A DNA stretch of 64,000 bases from Cytidiella melzeri. Its lineage: Eukaryota > Basidiomycota > Agaricomycetes > Polyporales > Irpicaceae. Positions 24,479 to 37,603 of the stretch are shown here, one piece after another. The translations under genes and the position numbers were made by a program. Within the stretch, counting starts at the first letter, position 1, and every line of letters starts with the position of its first letter. A model generated the notes under the pieces. The model was not told where the DNA came from, did not search any database, and saw nothing but the letters and a program-made list of their open reading frames with translations. The stretch spans positions 57,130-121,129 of the forward strand of contig JABYQR010000107.1 in the NCBI GenBank assembly GCA_022592445.1, written 5' to 3'.

Positions 24479-24870
24479 GACGTCGATAGTAGGCGTGTAT
24501 ATGCGCGTGCAGTTCAGCAGGCAAAGTTGAGTCAAAAGTTAATGAAGGTCGGATGAAGAAAAAACGAGCGGGGGATGTTGCTCAGTCGCAGTTATGCAGT
24601 GATGAACCTGAATGTGCTTACAAGAACGTGCGTAATCGGGGTCGGTGCTCGTTTCGTCCGTGCTCCGGTTATCTCTCTTGCCTCTGGTGCTGTACCTGCG
24701 CAGGAGAGGACGATATATGAAAAAACACAGAGGGTCAGCGCGACGAGTCATGGCAAAACATGAAGTGCATGTGATTGAAGCCGTTCGTTCGCCAGTAGCA
24801 CATGGCTCTCTCTTTCAACGACCATCATCTCTGCGAATTTTCAGCGGAAGCCTACGCACCTACACGACGG

Positions 24871-24908
<38 letters not shown>

Positions 24909-26011
24909 GTAAGTTGCAAGGCAGAGGGGCAGGACGAGAGTCAAAGAGGCAGAGCTTAGAAGCGGGGGGTAACAGTCTCAAAAAAGTAGGGGTGGCGGAG
25001 AAACAGAGGGTACGTGCTTATAACCTACCTGCGATGCACCTGTTACAGTACTCCTTCAAATTCCTCACATACCCCCGTGTCTTCCGACGCACCCCAGACC
25101 CAACGTACGCGAGTCTCGACCAAACGTTGACTAACCCCCCATCCACCGGATTTGACTACGCTTACTGCGAAACTGCCCCATCTGCCGACTGCATGGCTGT
25201 TTAAGCGCAAGTTATCAACCTCTAAATCCATCAGGACCCAATCGATCCTCACCAGTTGCACAGTGTTTGGTGCGGGTATCCGCTCAAGTGCCGCGCATAT
25301 GCAAACAGACCAATGGCCGCGGCTTCAAATGACTACCCCTTGTGACCCCTACTACAAATTCAGGTCAAACGTCTCTGCGCAAATGACAATCCTCGCGATG
25401 TACCGTTGTACTGGCGGAACCGTCGAGACTGGTAACCACGTCCCTGTTTGCAAAAAGCGTTGCTGACACCGATCCCACCGGCTGGCTCGGGTTGCTGGCA
25501 CGCTCACGTTTCGCCGCCCGGACCGCAAAGCTACATCCGTTGCGCAGGTTGAGAGTTCACATGGGTAGAGAAATTCTAATAACGTACAATGTATAAAGTA
25601 GCTGGGTAGAGTATACGCTATACGCACAAAGCTAGTACACAGGAAGAAAAAAAAAGGCCCGATGATCACAATGCATACGGAAACAGCCTCAAAAAGCATG
25701 TTAGGGAAGAGACATCTCTGGGGGGATTAAAAACATGACGACCCTTGGCCGACACGGTAGGAAGAGAAACAGGGAAGTCGTGATGTGGTATAACAAATCG
25801 CATACATGCGTCCGTGGGGAATGGGAAAGATATTAGATAGATGGCTGAGACCGAGCAGAATGCGCCACCGAGGGAGGCGATGGGGGTCCGTATATTATAT
25901 GCAGTGCAGTAGAAGCGATAGATAGGTAGAGGTGGGAAATGATCCCTTGAGGGGCTGTAGAGACGTCGATGGGATATGGGAGAGGTGAAGGAGGTGCGGA
26001 GGAAGGGGCGA
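24479..26011. other. intergenic, 1.5 kb, with a TGA microsatellite
   Basis: I see no supportable gene between the aminotransferase start and the 3' end of the AN1 gene. The interval contains the trinucleotide repeat listed separately and several low-complexity stretches. Its left part is presumably the aminotransferase promoter. Confidence 0.4.
24871..24908 (+). repeat. (TGA)n microsatellite
   Basis: About 12.7 uninterrupted TGA/ATG units are followed directly by GGTAAGT. It lies in non-coding DNA about 400 bp upstream of the aspartate aminotransferase start. Confidence 0.8.
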
Positions 26012-26314
26012 TTATGCCATCGCCATCTTGGACGCTACCGTTCGTTCGCTCTCGAGCTTGGCTTTGTTCTTCTCAAACGCCTGCTGCCTGCAGCTCGCCA
26101 AGTTCTGACAATTGTGATGCTCTGGCATACGGTGCTGCGGGAGGGGGTTTCCAGAGCGATAAGCTGCGCGCTTCGGGGTAATGAGGGGGACGAAGAGTGT
26201 ACGTACCGTACCGCAGAAGTCTGCACGACAGTGTGGACACTGGCCTACTATGCGGAGGGCTGCAGAGTTGCAGCGGACCTCGGACTCGAATTGGCATCGC
26301 TTCTTGGCCGGCAT
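26012..26314 (-). CDS. AN1-type zinc-finger protein
   Basis: There are two exons, 26207 up to 26314 and 26012 up to 26134, flanking a 72 nt intron (GTACGT...CCGCAG). Splicing gives a protein of about 76 residues. The finger reads CQFESEVRCNSAALRIVG, then CPHCRADFCGT, then HRMPEHHNC, which supplies the six Cys and two His of an AN1 zinc finger. A basic helical tail follows (KNKAKLESERTVASKMAMA). It is a single-domain protein. AN1 fingers are often linked to ubiquitin or proteasome stress responses, but the specific role here is unknown. Reading straight through the intron would insert residues between zinc ligands, so the spliced form is clearly the right one. Confidence 0.88.
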   Translation of the reverse strand: MPAKKRCQFESEVRCNSAALRIVGQCPHCRADFCGTVRTLFVPLITPKRAAYRSGNPLPQHRMPEHHNCQNLASCRQQAFEKNKAKLESERTVASKMAMA

Positions 26315-27693
26315 TGTGATTGGAGAGTTGAGGTCGTGTGCGGTTAGAGCTGCTGGAGGAAAACAAGGGCAGAAAGCGGATCAGTGTCGACTTTTCAGAG
26401 CGGACGGAGGACGACGTACGGGCGAAGGAGAAGAAGGGTGTGGTGGGTGATGAGGGGGAGGAGAGAGGCTGCTGCTGGTGGAGGCGTGTGCTTTATACAA
26501 GGGACGCGTCAGCTCCTGGTGCTTGGGTGGGATGGCTTTTGATCAGATGTGGCCGTTTCACGTGGCAGAAGCGTTGTCCGAGATCTACCAAATGGTCCCG
26601 ATACACTCCCGATCCGGCCTCCCGAGCACACACTCCTCTGCTCGTCGGCCGCGGACTGTTTTCTCGCCAACACCACCTACTACTCTCGACAAGAGGACGA
26701 CGAGGACAGCGAGGAATCTGCTATTCTCGGGCTCTGCCAAAAAAAACGGTCTCTTGCTAGATCGTGGTTTTCCGTTATCAAAAATTGTTTTTCACTTCGC
26801 CACCGACAAGCCCAAAGAGATCTCAGCCACCAACAGCAGCAAGCTTGTTCCCGTATCGAGAACTCTCGCAGGGATCGTCCTCACTCCTCATGCCCGGCAG
26901 CCAATCAATTGTCATTTCGGAAGCACATCGGCACACATAGGGTGGGCTGGCGGTGGCTGTATGCGCCGGAGAGACGAGAAGGATTTTGTGAACTGTGAGG
27001 CTTACAGTATCATATACTAAGAAGGGGTCCAGAGTACAGCCAGCACTTTGTCATGCTGCGCACGTCGAGTCTATGAGTCGGCAACGTCGGCCCTCCAGTG
27101 CCTACACTGACAAATGCGGTGCTGGTAAAAAGCGGCAGTGCTGTCGGCCGTTCGAAAACGTTCTCTAAGGCGGCGGAAGAAAAGCTGCTTGTGTTCGGAC
27201 GACCGAACGGCGGCGGACAAAGTCGTCCTATGTATTGTCTCACCAAGGTCATCTAGCAACGTTGGTTTCGGCCGCCTCTGTAGTACGTACGGTTATGTTT
27301 ACCTTGTCTTTGCATTACACGAATCATCCCAGAGACCCTTGTCAACAAACGATTTTCGTTGCCTCAGGAACAAAGAAAGGGGTATTCTGTATGGAAGCGG
27401 ATAGCAAGGCAAAAATGGAACATGATCGTGCACGGACTAACGCAGACTTTCAAGGAACCTGAGAAAAATGTGTCGATTCTCCAAGAACGAACATAAATAG
27501 TTTGAGACCTGTCCGTAAGAAAGGAAGTCGATAGGGGGAGTGTAAAATAACGGCACGAGCGAAGGAAGCTGAAGATTGTGTGGGCAGTACTCGGAATAAT
27601 GAGTGTCATACAACCCATGTATCCCAGTCAGGATGTGATTGTGTACCAGAGAGTCTGCTACTTTGAACCCATTTGTATTGAAGCCCGAGGACC
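26315..27693. other. intergenic, 1.4 kb
   Basis: This is the upstream region of the AN1 gene and the 3' flank of the syntaxin gene. A plus-strand open frame of 180 residues (26478-27020) has no recognisable domain, signal or splice-supported extension, so I do not call it a gene. I see no repeats of note. Confidence 0.35.
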
Positions 27694-29165
27694 TTACTTC
27701 TTCTTGCCTGCCACTTCGACAGCAATGATGATGGCGATGATGATAAGGATGACAACGAAGATGCCGAAACATATCCAACGTTTCTTGCGCGCAGCACGAG
27801 CGGAATCAACGGCTTTCTCGGTGTGTTGTAGCCTGAGTGTTACAGTGTAAGAGTTGTCCCTCGATCAGCAAGATGGCACACGTACCCGACTTCCACATCC
27901 TTCTCCACGACAGCAGCCGTTGACTCGATTGTGTTGATTTGCTCGTCTTGTTGCTCCACCAGCACACTCATCTAGGAGACAAACACAGTTTCAACAAGGG
28001 GGATTCGATATGTCAGAACAACACTCACGTCATTGAAAAGTTGAGCGAGCTCTGTAATCGTACGCTCGATCTTTTGAATATCTTGATGACGTGTCTGGAC
28101 TTCATTGTAGGCAGATTTTGCCTCGCCAAGTCGGTTGGAGTTCATAAGCTACCAAACCAATCATGAGCATCTCTATGAGACAGGTGCAATCTCGAACGTA
28201 CTGCTTGGCTGAAAACCTGCCCTCCAGAGTCATCGTTGACAACCGCCTTGACCTCTTCCGGCGTAGCATCAGGCTTAACTGCAACGTTATGAGCGCTATG
28301 TATGCTAGAAACGAGATGCAAGAACATACCAATCTTGAACTGACGCTCCAACCGTTGCTTGTACCTCGTCCTGTACTGCTGCTCGGCACTCTGGTAGTTC
28401 TGTATCGCCTCGACGAACTTTTGCTTCACCAAGCCCGTCTACAATAACAAATGATGAATTAACGTCGCTGACATAAAGTTCCGCACTGGACGCACCTGCT
28501 GCTTCTTGATCTGTCCATCTCTTCCCGCGCCGCCCTGCCTCTCAAGCGCTTTAATCCTGCGCTTAAGAACACTGCTTAAAGCGCTCGTGTCCGCCACCAT
28601 ATCCTCGAGCTGCTGGGTGAGCCGTGCGGCAGCGGCATCGTCGGTGTTGTTCAGCGAGCGGTTGTGCAAATCAGAGATGCGCGCGACACTGTCGTTGTAG
28701 GTCTTGAGCGAGTCTTGAATGGACGAGATCTTTTGAGGCGAGACGCATCATCCGAATTGAAGTGAAGGGGCAAATTGGGGATGGTGAGTACTGGTATTGG
28801 TCAGGCACACCGTATGGATGTGCGTACGTACCTCGCTGTAGAACTGGCTCATGCTGTCCTGCGAAGCGAGGTTTGTCCTGCTCTCCTTTGCACCAGAGTC
28901 GAAGCTTGTGTGGCTATCGTCTTGTTGCGCATAGGGGTTCGTGCGTACGGGACCAGTTGACTGCATGGGGTAAGAGTCGCTTTTGTGCGGCGGATGAGAT
29001 TAGGAATTGTTCGGTCAAACGAGGAGGGACGTACGTGCTTGTGTTGTAGCCTCCACCTCCTTGTTGAGCCTGGAACATATTTTACGAACATGAGAAACAT
29101 AGTCACCTCTGCTAGGACGAAAGAGTGCGACTCACCCTCAAGGCTGCGAGTCTGTCTCTGGCCAT
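27694..29165 (-). CDS. plasma-membrane syntaxin (Sso1/2-type t-SNARE)
   Basis: This multi-exon gene starts MARDRLAALRAQQGG (ATG at 29165). The N-terminal helical bundle includes MSQFYSEISSIQDSLK, RISDLHNRSLN and a helix around SALSSVLKRRIKAL. A segment KFVEAIQNYQSAEQQYRTRY lies in the middle. The SNARE motif spans NEVQTRHQDIQKIERTITEL, LFNDMSVLVEQQDEQ (central Gln) and VEKDVEVG. A C-terminal anchor, RWICFGIFVVILIIIAIII, is followed by AVEVAGKKK. The architecture is that of exocytic syntaxins that pair with SNAP-25/Sec9 and a synaptobrevin at the plasma membrane. Frames join across about six short introns. Confidence 0.92.
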
Positions 29166-29700
29166 CGTTTGAGAGATGAAGGTAGTCGTCAAGTGAGATG
29201 AGTTGATATGATAGGTGTGAGAAGAGCTTCTTGATCACGGAACTGTGGTCTGACGGGCGAGCAGAAAGAAAGGGAGAGAAGGAACGGCAGCAGTCAATGC
29301 TGCAGGGAGGAAACGGGGATGGACGGTGGGGTGAGGACTGAGGACGGCGATGAAGGAGAGGACGGGTGTGCACCTCGGTGAAAGGCAGTGCTTTGTTGGC
29401 GGGGGGATATCAAACCTGTGTGAGCCCGCCGATTGGCTGTAGCGGTGACGCGCCCGGGTTTGATGGGACCGCTCACGCCGTAACCCACTGCAGCAACTCA
29501 CCACTTTCGCACTTCCTCTCGACACTCGTAGTATAGAATATTGTAACGAAAGGTGTGTAGATTCGGTCGCCAAGGCTTGGAAGGTGGACTCTAAGCAGGC
29601 GTCGCGACACCATTTCAGCGTTACAGCTGCCAGTGGCTTCAATTTCTGCTATTCATAGAATACAGAAACCGAGAAGACTCGAGCGCGGTGCTCAGCCACT

Positions 29701-30048
29701 GCTCCGCGCAATACAGTAGCGCGTACAAAGCTGTTCTATGCATCTAAATGCGCCCAGGTATACGCGCGTATCTGTCAGAAACAATGTTTGTGGCCACCGT
29801 AATTTCTTCTCGAGGCCTCATGCCATCGATGTACAGGGTTCAATAACCGTCGCTTTTTGCCATATTTTTTGCGCTCAAGAGTCAACAGCCTCAACGGCTG
29901 CAGACGGTCAACTGAGCGACAGAGTCACCGACAGTAAATGCTCGAAACAAGGGTACGTCCAGCTAAATCTGGACTACAGTGGCGGTAGCTCACGTCCATT
30001 GAAGTCGATGCTGCGACTTGATTTCATAGCAGTTGAACGGCGTTGGAC
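29701..30048. repeat. tandem duplication, copy 1
   Basis: This 348 bp unit begins GCTCCGCGCAATA. Its core, ATACGCGCGTATCTGTCAGA through GTACAGGGTTCA (about 29760-29845), recurs almost unchanged in copy 2. Its end (CTGCGACTTGATTTCATAGC) matches the end of copy 2. Confidence 0.75.
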
Positions 30049-30340
30049 GCTCCGCGCAATAAGTACAGTAGTGCGTACAAACATCTCAATGCGCTCAGGC
30101 ATACGCGCGTATCTGTCAGAAACAATGTTTGTGGCCACCGTGATTTCTTCTCGAGGCCTCATGGCATCGATGTACAGGGTTCATTAACCGTCGATTTTGC
30201 GGATATTTCTTCGCAACAATTCGCTGACAGTGATGCTCGGTGCAAGGTATGTCAAGCTAGATATGCAGTACAGTGGCGATAGCTCACGTCCGATTTAATT
30301 TCAGACTGTGACTTGGTTTCATAGTAGTTAGACGGAGTTG
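30049..30340. repeat. tandem duplication, copy 2
   Basis: This copy directly abuts copy 1 and begins with the same GCTCCGCGCAATA. It is about 292 bp, shorter because part of the middle (after the TTAACCGTCGATTTTGC segment) is missing. The rest diverges by scattered substitutions, while the core of about 90 bp is near-identical. Confidence 0.72.
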
Positions 30341-30770
30341 AACCCTTGTCTGGTGCGGATGTGTATCAGCTCGAAGCTCATATCTTCCTGGCCGAATAAA
30401 TGTGCAAGGAAATCCTACCACCTAGAGGCAGGGACAGAAGCTCGGGCGACCTGAAGCTGCGTATGTCAGTCTTGTACCGTGTATGGTTTCTGCAGTTGAC
30501 ATCTCGGTGCAGCTTTTATGGATTTAATCCGTCACGCCTTCGGGAAATGCCTTCTCCTGCAAATGTATGGCCTGACAACGCGTGCTTTGTACAGGGTCCC
30601 GAAATGTTAAAGAGAAAGTGAGTTCTGTCAACCTCTTTGGGAGCGTTAGTGACGCTGTCGGGGTATATGAGTCTGTGCTCCTTGAAACCATATCTTTATA
30701 TCCCTCCATACCCACCAAGAAATTTCTTCCTCTGATAACCCCAGAATACAAGCGTATATTCAAACTTGCG

Positions 30771-33050
30771 ATGGATGACCGTGCTCCTCCAGCATGGCAA
30801 GGTCACTTCAAGTTCGCCTTTTGCCTCCTGCTCCACCTCCTACTCGTAGCGTGCCATGCGGCGCTAGTAGTCATTGGTCACGACGGCCATCCTTTGCACT
30901 TGGTGCAGGAAAACTGGTATACGTTCGGCATCTTCTATATCTACAACTTTGGTCCCAATCTAGTGGGCAAGGTATGTGCCTGTCTCAGCACCTTCCGACT
31001 TTTCTTACCTATGATCAGGCTTACCTCGTTCTTCTACTATGGTTCACGCAAAAACTCGCTCTCCGACGCAATCTTCACAAGAAGCAGCGGCTCACCGCCA
31101 TTCATGATCAAGCCACTGCATGGCTCGGACTTGGATCTGCGATTCCAGTCCTGTTCGTCGATCAATTTCGCACTCACGTCTCGTTCTTTTATGTCTTCTG
31201 CATTTTCTTGTATTTGGTGGGGCTTTTCGTCCTCGGCCTTACCATGCCGATCCTATTCAGTGTCGGGGTTGTTTTCAACAATGAAGCCAGATACATCAAT
31301 ATCACCAACTACCTTGTGGATGTCGGCCCAAACACCTAGGCGTGAGCAATTTCAAGAACATTGCATGTTATGATGCCTGACACTGACATGTTGATATAGC
31401 CTCACGCAGGCCTTCCCTGTAGTAACCCTGCTACCGCTGGTGGATTGGGACATATCAACCCTCGGATGGCAAGACTACCTGATTTATGACATTCCCAATT
31501 TCTTCGGAATGCAATCTATCCAGGTCGCAGTGACACAAGTACAAGTACAATGCAATGCTATCCCCAATGCCACTCAAAGCGGCGATTTCAACACCACCTC
31601 AGGCACATTCTCGTTCCAGATAGACCCAAGGATCGAGGATATTAGCGTTGCTCCTAGTAAGCTTCCATCGTGTGTATATCGCAGCATTTTCTCAGCCGCA
31701 TCATGTTGTTTAGCGAACAGAGCACTCTACGTTCTTCCGCTCAATCTGAAGAATGCGAGCGGCTCTGCGTCAATTGGTGCACCTCCTTCGACTATGATAG
31801 TCGCTTCAACTATGAATATCGAAGATGATGTCAACCAGTTCCCGTACTCGGTGATACAATTCAATCCTGCGGTCGTTCCGGATACATGTCAGTTCCAATC
31901 GGAGTGCAGTGAGCCTATATCTTTGTACAGTATAGATGGCATATCTGACCCTGGTTAACGCAGGCCAGTTGTCTTCTCTGCAGCTGTTAGCATGCAACAC
32001 GAACTTTTCCAATATTACTATGGACGCCATTCCTCAGTATGGATTGACAAATGACTCGACGTATATTCCCCCAACGAGCGGATGGAGAAATTGGACGTTA
32101 CCGGCGTCGCCAAGAGATATTGCTTTATCATCAGTGGGTGTTCTTGTCCGCTATCGCAATGACATTGTAGCTAAGCTATGAACATATTCAGGTCAATCTC
32201 TTTGGTGACCTGTCTCCCCGAAGCAACACTGTCCAAAACTACCATACCGCCGGCGGCGATTTCACCGGGAACTACACATTCTCTATGCTCGAAGTGTACG
32301 ACATCTCCTTTTCTACAACGATGGGAACCTAATCATCCGTCCGTCTATAGGAACCTCATGGACGCCCTCCGGTTTGATCACGAAGACGTGACCTCGGTCA
32401 GCCTAGGACAACTGGAGGCGATGTTGCAGAATGCCATCGCAGCCGTATACTGGCGTGGTAGATATACTCCAACATACAGCTGCTAACTGGCATTGAGCTC
32501 ATGACATGAATTCAGCATCCATTCGCATGGCCCTCGAGGCACAGCTGCCATTGACTGATCCTGTATCCCAGTATGACCCACGGACTCTCGGTGCCCCGTT
32601 TCGCTACTCCTTACAAGTGAGCGATATAACTCTCCTTCATGATTTTTCTCATGTAATGACATGATACCTCTAGATTACAAAATGGCCTGTAAGTACATGC
32701 CTATCTTCCCTGACGTGTCGGCAAAGGCAAGGGCTGACAACTCGCGTGAGCAGCCTATCGTTGGACTTGCCACGTCCGTTCTTCTCCTCGTACTCGCATT
32801 GATTCTAACTAGGCATGCTCAACCGAAATCGGCCTCACAAGCAAAGTTGGACACGACAGGTGTATTGCAGATTACTTGGCTGCTGGGGACGAAGAATGGG
32901 CCGAACCACGAGACAGAGGATGCGCATTATTCCAGCGGCAAAAACATCGCAAATACTTTGCGGTCGAAAGCGGGGGCTGAGATGCAAGACCTTCGAGAGA
33001 AAGGCAGGGATATCGAAGTAGACGGGTGGGGCTACACGCCGTCCGAGTAA
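30771..33050 (+). CDS. large multi-exon membrane glycoprotein, unknown function
   Basis: The first exon is 30771-30971 (MDDRAPPAWQGHFKFAF...VGK). Further exons read AYLVLLLWFTQKLALRR, AIPVLFVDQFRTHVSFFYVF and LVGLFVLGLTMPILFSVGVV. A long extracytoplasmic region with many N-glycosylation sequons follows (for example NATQ, NTTS, NFSNIT, NDST, NYT). A last helix, GLATSVLLLVLALIL, precedes a polar tail ending GWGYTPSE. I count four to five transmembrane helices, with the large loop before the last. The layout resembles an abundant basidiomycete family of uncharacterised transmembrane proteins. Inner exon borders beyond the first are approximate. Confidence 0.6.
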
Positions 33051-33616
33051 AGGGAGCGTAGCGAGAGCTCTGGTATGCCGTGCTGGAGTAGCGAGGCGCG
33101 TGGGTCTCATGCATGGTGTAGTAGTGCTTGAGTAGTGGGTCAATGCGTATATGTTGTTCTTCCCAGTCTCCGACCTGTCTGACAAGTCATTTAGTGATAA
33201 ATTATACTCTCTATGTGTGTCAAAAAGTAGTCATCACACGGCCAGCATACTCTCAACAACGACGCGGTGGATTATTCGGAGCTACCGTGTTTGCCTGGTA
33301 CCAAAAGTTGATTCATACCGACGCATGAAACCTCACGAGTCCTTCGTTGAAAGTAATTGTCATCGCACGTTGGCACTGCAGAAGAACACGTTCGATTCAG
33401 TATCGGTGGCGAGCTTCCGCCGGTAGGCTCTGTATCGCGGCAGTCACAGCGGCATTCATTGATACATCTCTGGCCTCCCGCAAAATATCCGGATGCCTCT
33501 CATGCAGCGGTGCGGCAAAGTGACAATGTCGCAAAGCATTAGTACACACAGATATATCTGCCGCAGGGTATATATGTAAGCTCAATCGCTCACAGAAACA
33601 GGACCTTGGTCTTGAG
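33051..33616. promoter_or_regulatory. upstream region of the CBM1 gene with TATA box
   Basis: TATATAT at 33569-33575 lies 42 bp before the ATG of the small CBM1 gene, consistent with a short leader. The remainder is intergenic and I see nothing else in it. Confidence 0.45.
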
Positions 33617-33978
33617 ATGTTTGTATTCGCCACTCTCCTCGCCGGTGCTTCTGCTGCTATATCCACTGTTTTCGTGCACGATTATTCCCTCTACGAAGAT
33701 GCTGCGGTACGTCCACATATTGAGTGTGCCATGGAGAGATATTTTGAATGCTGAGTTGCGCAAATTCAGTGTTGCATCTGCGCCCGCAAAATCCAGTGCT
33801 CCAGTTGGCACCGTTGTACAGTGGGGCCAGTGTGGTGGTCAAGGATGGTCGGGCGCCACTGCTTGCGTCTCTCCTTACCAGTGCACGGTCGTTTGCAGTG
33901 AGCCTTGTCGGTATCTTGTGAGCGACTGGACGAGGAGCTGGTGTTTGCTGTCTAGCCTACTACTCCCAATGCTTGTGA
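33617..33978 (+). CDS. small secreted stand-alone CBM1 protein
   Basis: Three exons join to about 84 residues. Exon 1 is a signal peptide (MFVFATLLAGASAAISTVF, ATG at 33617). A 5' splice at GTACGT leads to exon 2, whose acceptor is best placed at TGCTGAG|TTGCGC. The third exon encodes YYSQCL and the stop. The domain reads VVQWGQCGGQGWSGATAC, VSPYQCTVV and YYSQCL. This is the fungal cellulose-binding module, with its conserved cysteines and aromatic binding-face residues (W and YY). There is almost no linker and no catalytic domain. It probably binds cellulose or chitin outside the cell. The second donor could be either of two closely spaced GTGAGC sites; only the first gives the expected join. 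Confidence 0.72.
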
Positions 33979-34132
33979 GCTCGCGTTGGAAGAGTGGGAG
34001 AGGTCTGCTATGGCAGAATAGCGTGTGAGGTGAAGCCAATCTTGAGATTGTGGGCAGAAGACCAGTTGTATAGTGTGTTGCATATCAATTCTGTTTGTAC
34101 GTACATTGTATGAGAGGCAGCCAGTTGTATTT

Positions 34133-35862
<1,730 letters not shown>

Positions 35863-36099
35863 CTCCGAATATGTAGTGCTGAGTTGAAATGAGGGAAGTA
35901 GTGAATGAAGCAATCTGCAGCCACAACCTGAAGCAGGAAAAAGTGATATGGGCGCTTGAGACGTGACTCGCCCAAACGCGTCAGTACACGTGGCTTAGCC
36001 TCCGGCGCTAGCATACGCGGTCACATGCTACGCCATCAATTGCCGCTTGGCGCGCACGCGGCACAATCGCGACCTTTCACCGTTACGGCCAATATCACC
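35863..36099. promoter_or_regulatory. bidirectional promoter ASL / Sae2-CtIP with MCB element
   Basis: A 237 bp interval between divergent start codons. ACGCGT at 35977-35982 is a perfect MluI cell-cycle box, the type bound by MBF to drive G1/S expression in fungi. Its location fits the DNA-repair gene on the right more naturally than the amino-acid gene on the left. Regulation is inferred from the motif alone. Confidence 0.45.
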
Positions 36100-37259
36100 A
36101 TGGACAAAGAGGTCGAACAACTCAAGACAGAAATACGTCTCCTTCGTGCACAGTATGCTATACTTCAACAGGAAAAGCAAGAGATAGAGAGACGCTATGA
36201 GAATGACTATCGGAAGTGGAAGCGGTTCAAGAAGTGGGTACTACTGGGAGATGTTGGGAGTGGCCAGACGGCCAAGAACCCGACCACAGCAGACCCCGCA
36301 ACAGCTGGTCGAACCGATGTAGTTAGTGCTCAAAAACCAGCACTCTCGTCACCTGCTATGAAAGGTGGCCCGGTGGGTTCATCATCTGTCCACCGTCCAA
36401 GGGATCCAGCAGATACACCGCCGCAGCTGGATTGCACGAAAGAAAATGAAGGTATGTGACCATCATCTTGAGCTGTACCATCAAATTATGACGAGGTTTG
36501 CTTCACTATGTATAGATCATGCACAATCGCCATTGGAGAAGACGTCGCACGACAAACGATCCAGCAGTATGCGCATGTTATTCAGTCACTACGATGTTTC
36601 ATTGACAGGCATCTTCCAGAACCTATCGACCACCCCGACGACTCTGCGCAGAACACTGTTCGAAAGAAGGCGAAGACAGTAATAGAGTCGTTGTCACCGT
36701 AAGTAATGAGTCCACGTACAAATCTACTGTTCTCACCTTCGCCGGGCCAGCTCGAAAATCTCTCTAAACTCCCGATATCGCCTGAATCCTGTCAAAAACG
36801 ATGGACTCGACTTTCAGTTCGACGAGGTTGTACGTCGCAAGCATGATAGGTGCAAGCTAGACGCAGAAGATTGCGACTATTGTCGTGATGTGAGTGACAC
36901 AGCCGATTTGTGGTGTATACTGATTCGAGTGAATACACTAGTACTACAACGCACTAGCCCCTTTGCCTCTCCCCGCTCAACCACCTCTGTGGCGTTCTCC
37001 GCCTAATTCACCCAAGAAGCGCAAACGTCAATCAACTGGAGACGAATCCGATGTTGCCAGCACTTCCCGCAAGCACACCGTTGCCAAACATGTTCAAAAG
37101 ATATCGCGCCATCGTCGAAACTGGCAAGCTCCGCAAACACCGCCTGGTTACTGGGATATCGGCTTTCCTAATACCCAAACAACCGAACGCATTAACAAAC
37201 AAGCTAAGGAGATGCACGCACAGAAGCTTAGAGATGCTGAGGCGGAGGCTAATAGGTGA
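36100..37259 (+). CDS. Sae2/Ctp1/CtIP-like DNA-end resection factor
   Basis: The start chosen is the ATG at 36100 in the context TCACCATGG. An in-frame upstream ATG at 35956 would place the promoter element inside the coding region. The N-terminal ~50 residues form a coiled coil (EVEQLKTEIRLLRAQYAILQ). Three introns follow. The C-terminal domain has NSRYRLNPVKN, VVRRKHDRCKLDAEDCDYCRD with a CxxC, and after a linker RHRRNW and TPPGYWDIGFPNTQ, the hallmark of the Sae2/CtIP family. The protein promotes Mre11-complex cutting at double-strand breaks. The product ends at 37259 shortly after EMHAQKLRDAEAEANR. Confidence 0.85.
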
Positions 37260-37603
37260 GTCAATCTCACGAAAACAATAGCCCGCGGCTGATCACGCTC
37301 ATTCGACAGAGTCGGAGGACGATATGTTCGACGATAGCGACTAATAGACGGTTTTCTGATACATGCATGATTGAATCAGGCTCTGTCGATGCGTAGAATA
37401 TGAGCTCATAGTTAGTGAATGTATTGTACAATATAGTTCGGATTCCGGAATAAGACAAGTGTAAATGGTTCTGATACATTGTGATCTATAGGTCGCGATG
37501 GCTGCTACTGAAACTGGGCAAATCGACACTCGTCTACGTGAACTTCGAGGTGTGCCTGAAATGAGATAGCCAAGAAACACCCGTCCAAATGCATATTCAA
37601 CAC
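37260..37603. other. convergent 3' interval
   Basis: This 344 bp interval lies between the stop codons of the convergent Sae2-like and FAR-17a-like genes. It holds two 3' UTRs and nothing else I can identify. Confidence 0.4.

Larger units (their letters stand above)
29166..30770. other. intergenic, 1.6 kb, containing a tandem duplication
   Basis: The left part is the syntaxin promoter and leader. The middle holds two diverged copies of a unit of about 348 bp. The right part is upstream of the membrane-protein gene at 30771. I support no gene here. Confidence 0.4.

Noticed and set aside
24871..24908. Poly-Met/poly-Asp coding from the TGA repeat
   Set aside because: No surrounding coding evidence; treated as a microsatellite.
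26478..27020. 180-residue open frame on the plus strand upstream of the AN1 gene
   Set aside because: No signal peptide, domain, splice support or codon pattern distinguishes it; it lies in the expected promoter/3' flank interval.
37260..37340. An extra last exon giving the Sae2-like protein an acidic tail
   Set aside because: The donor phase does not connect to the acidic reading frame; the simple stop at 37259 is the better model.
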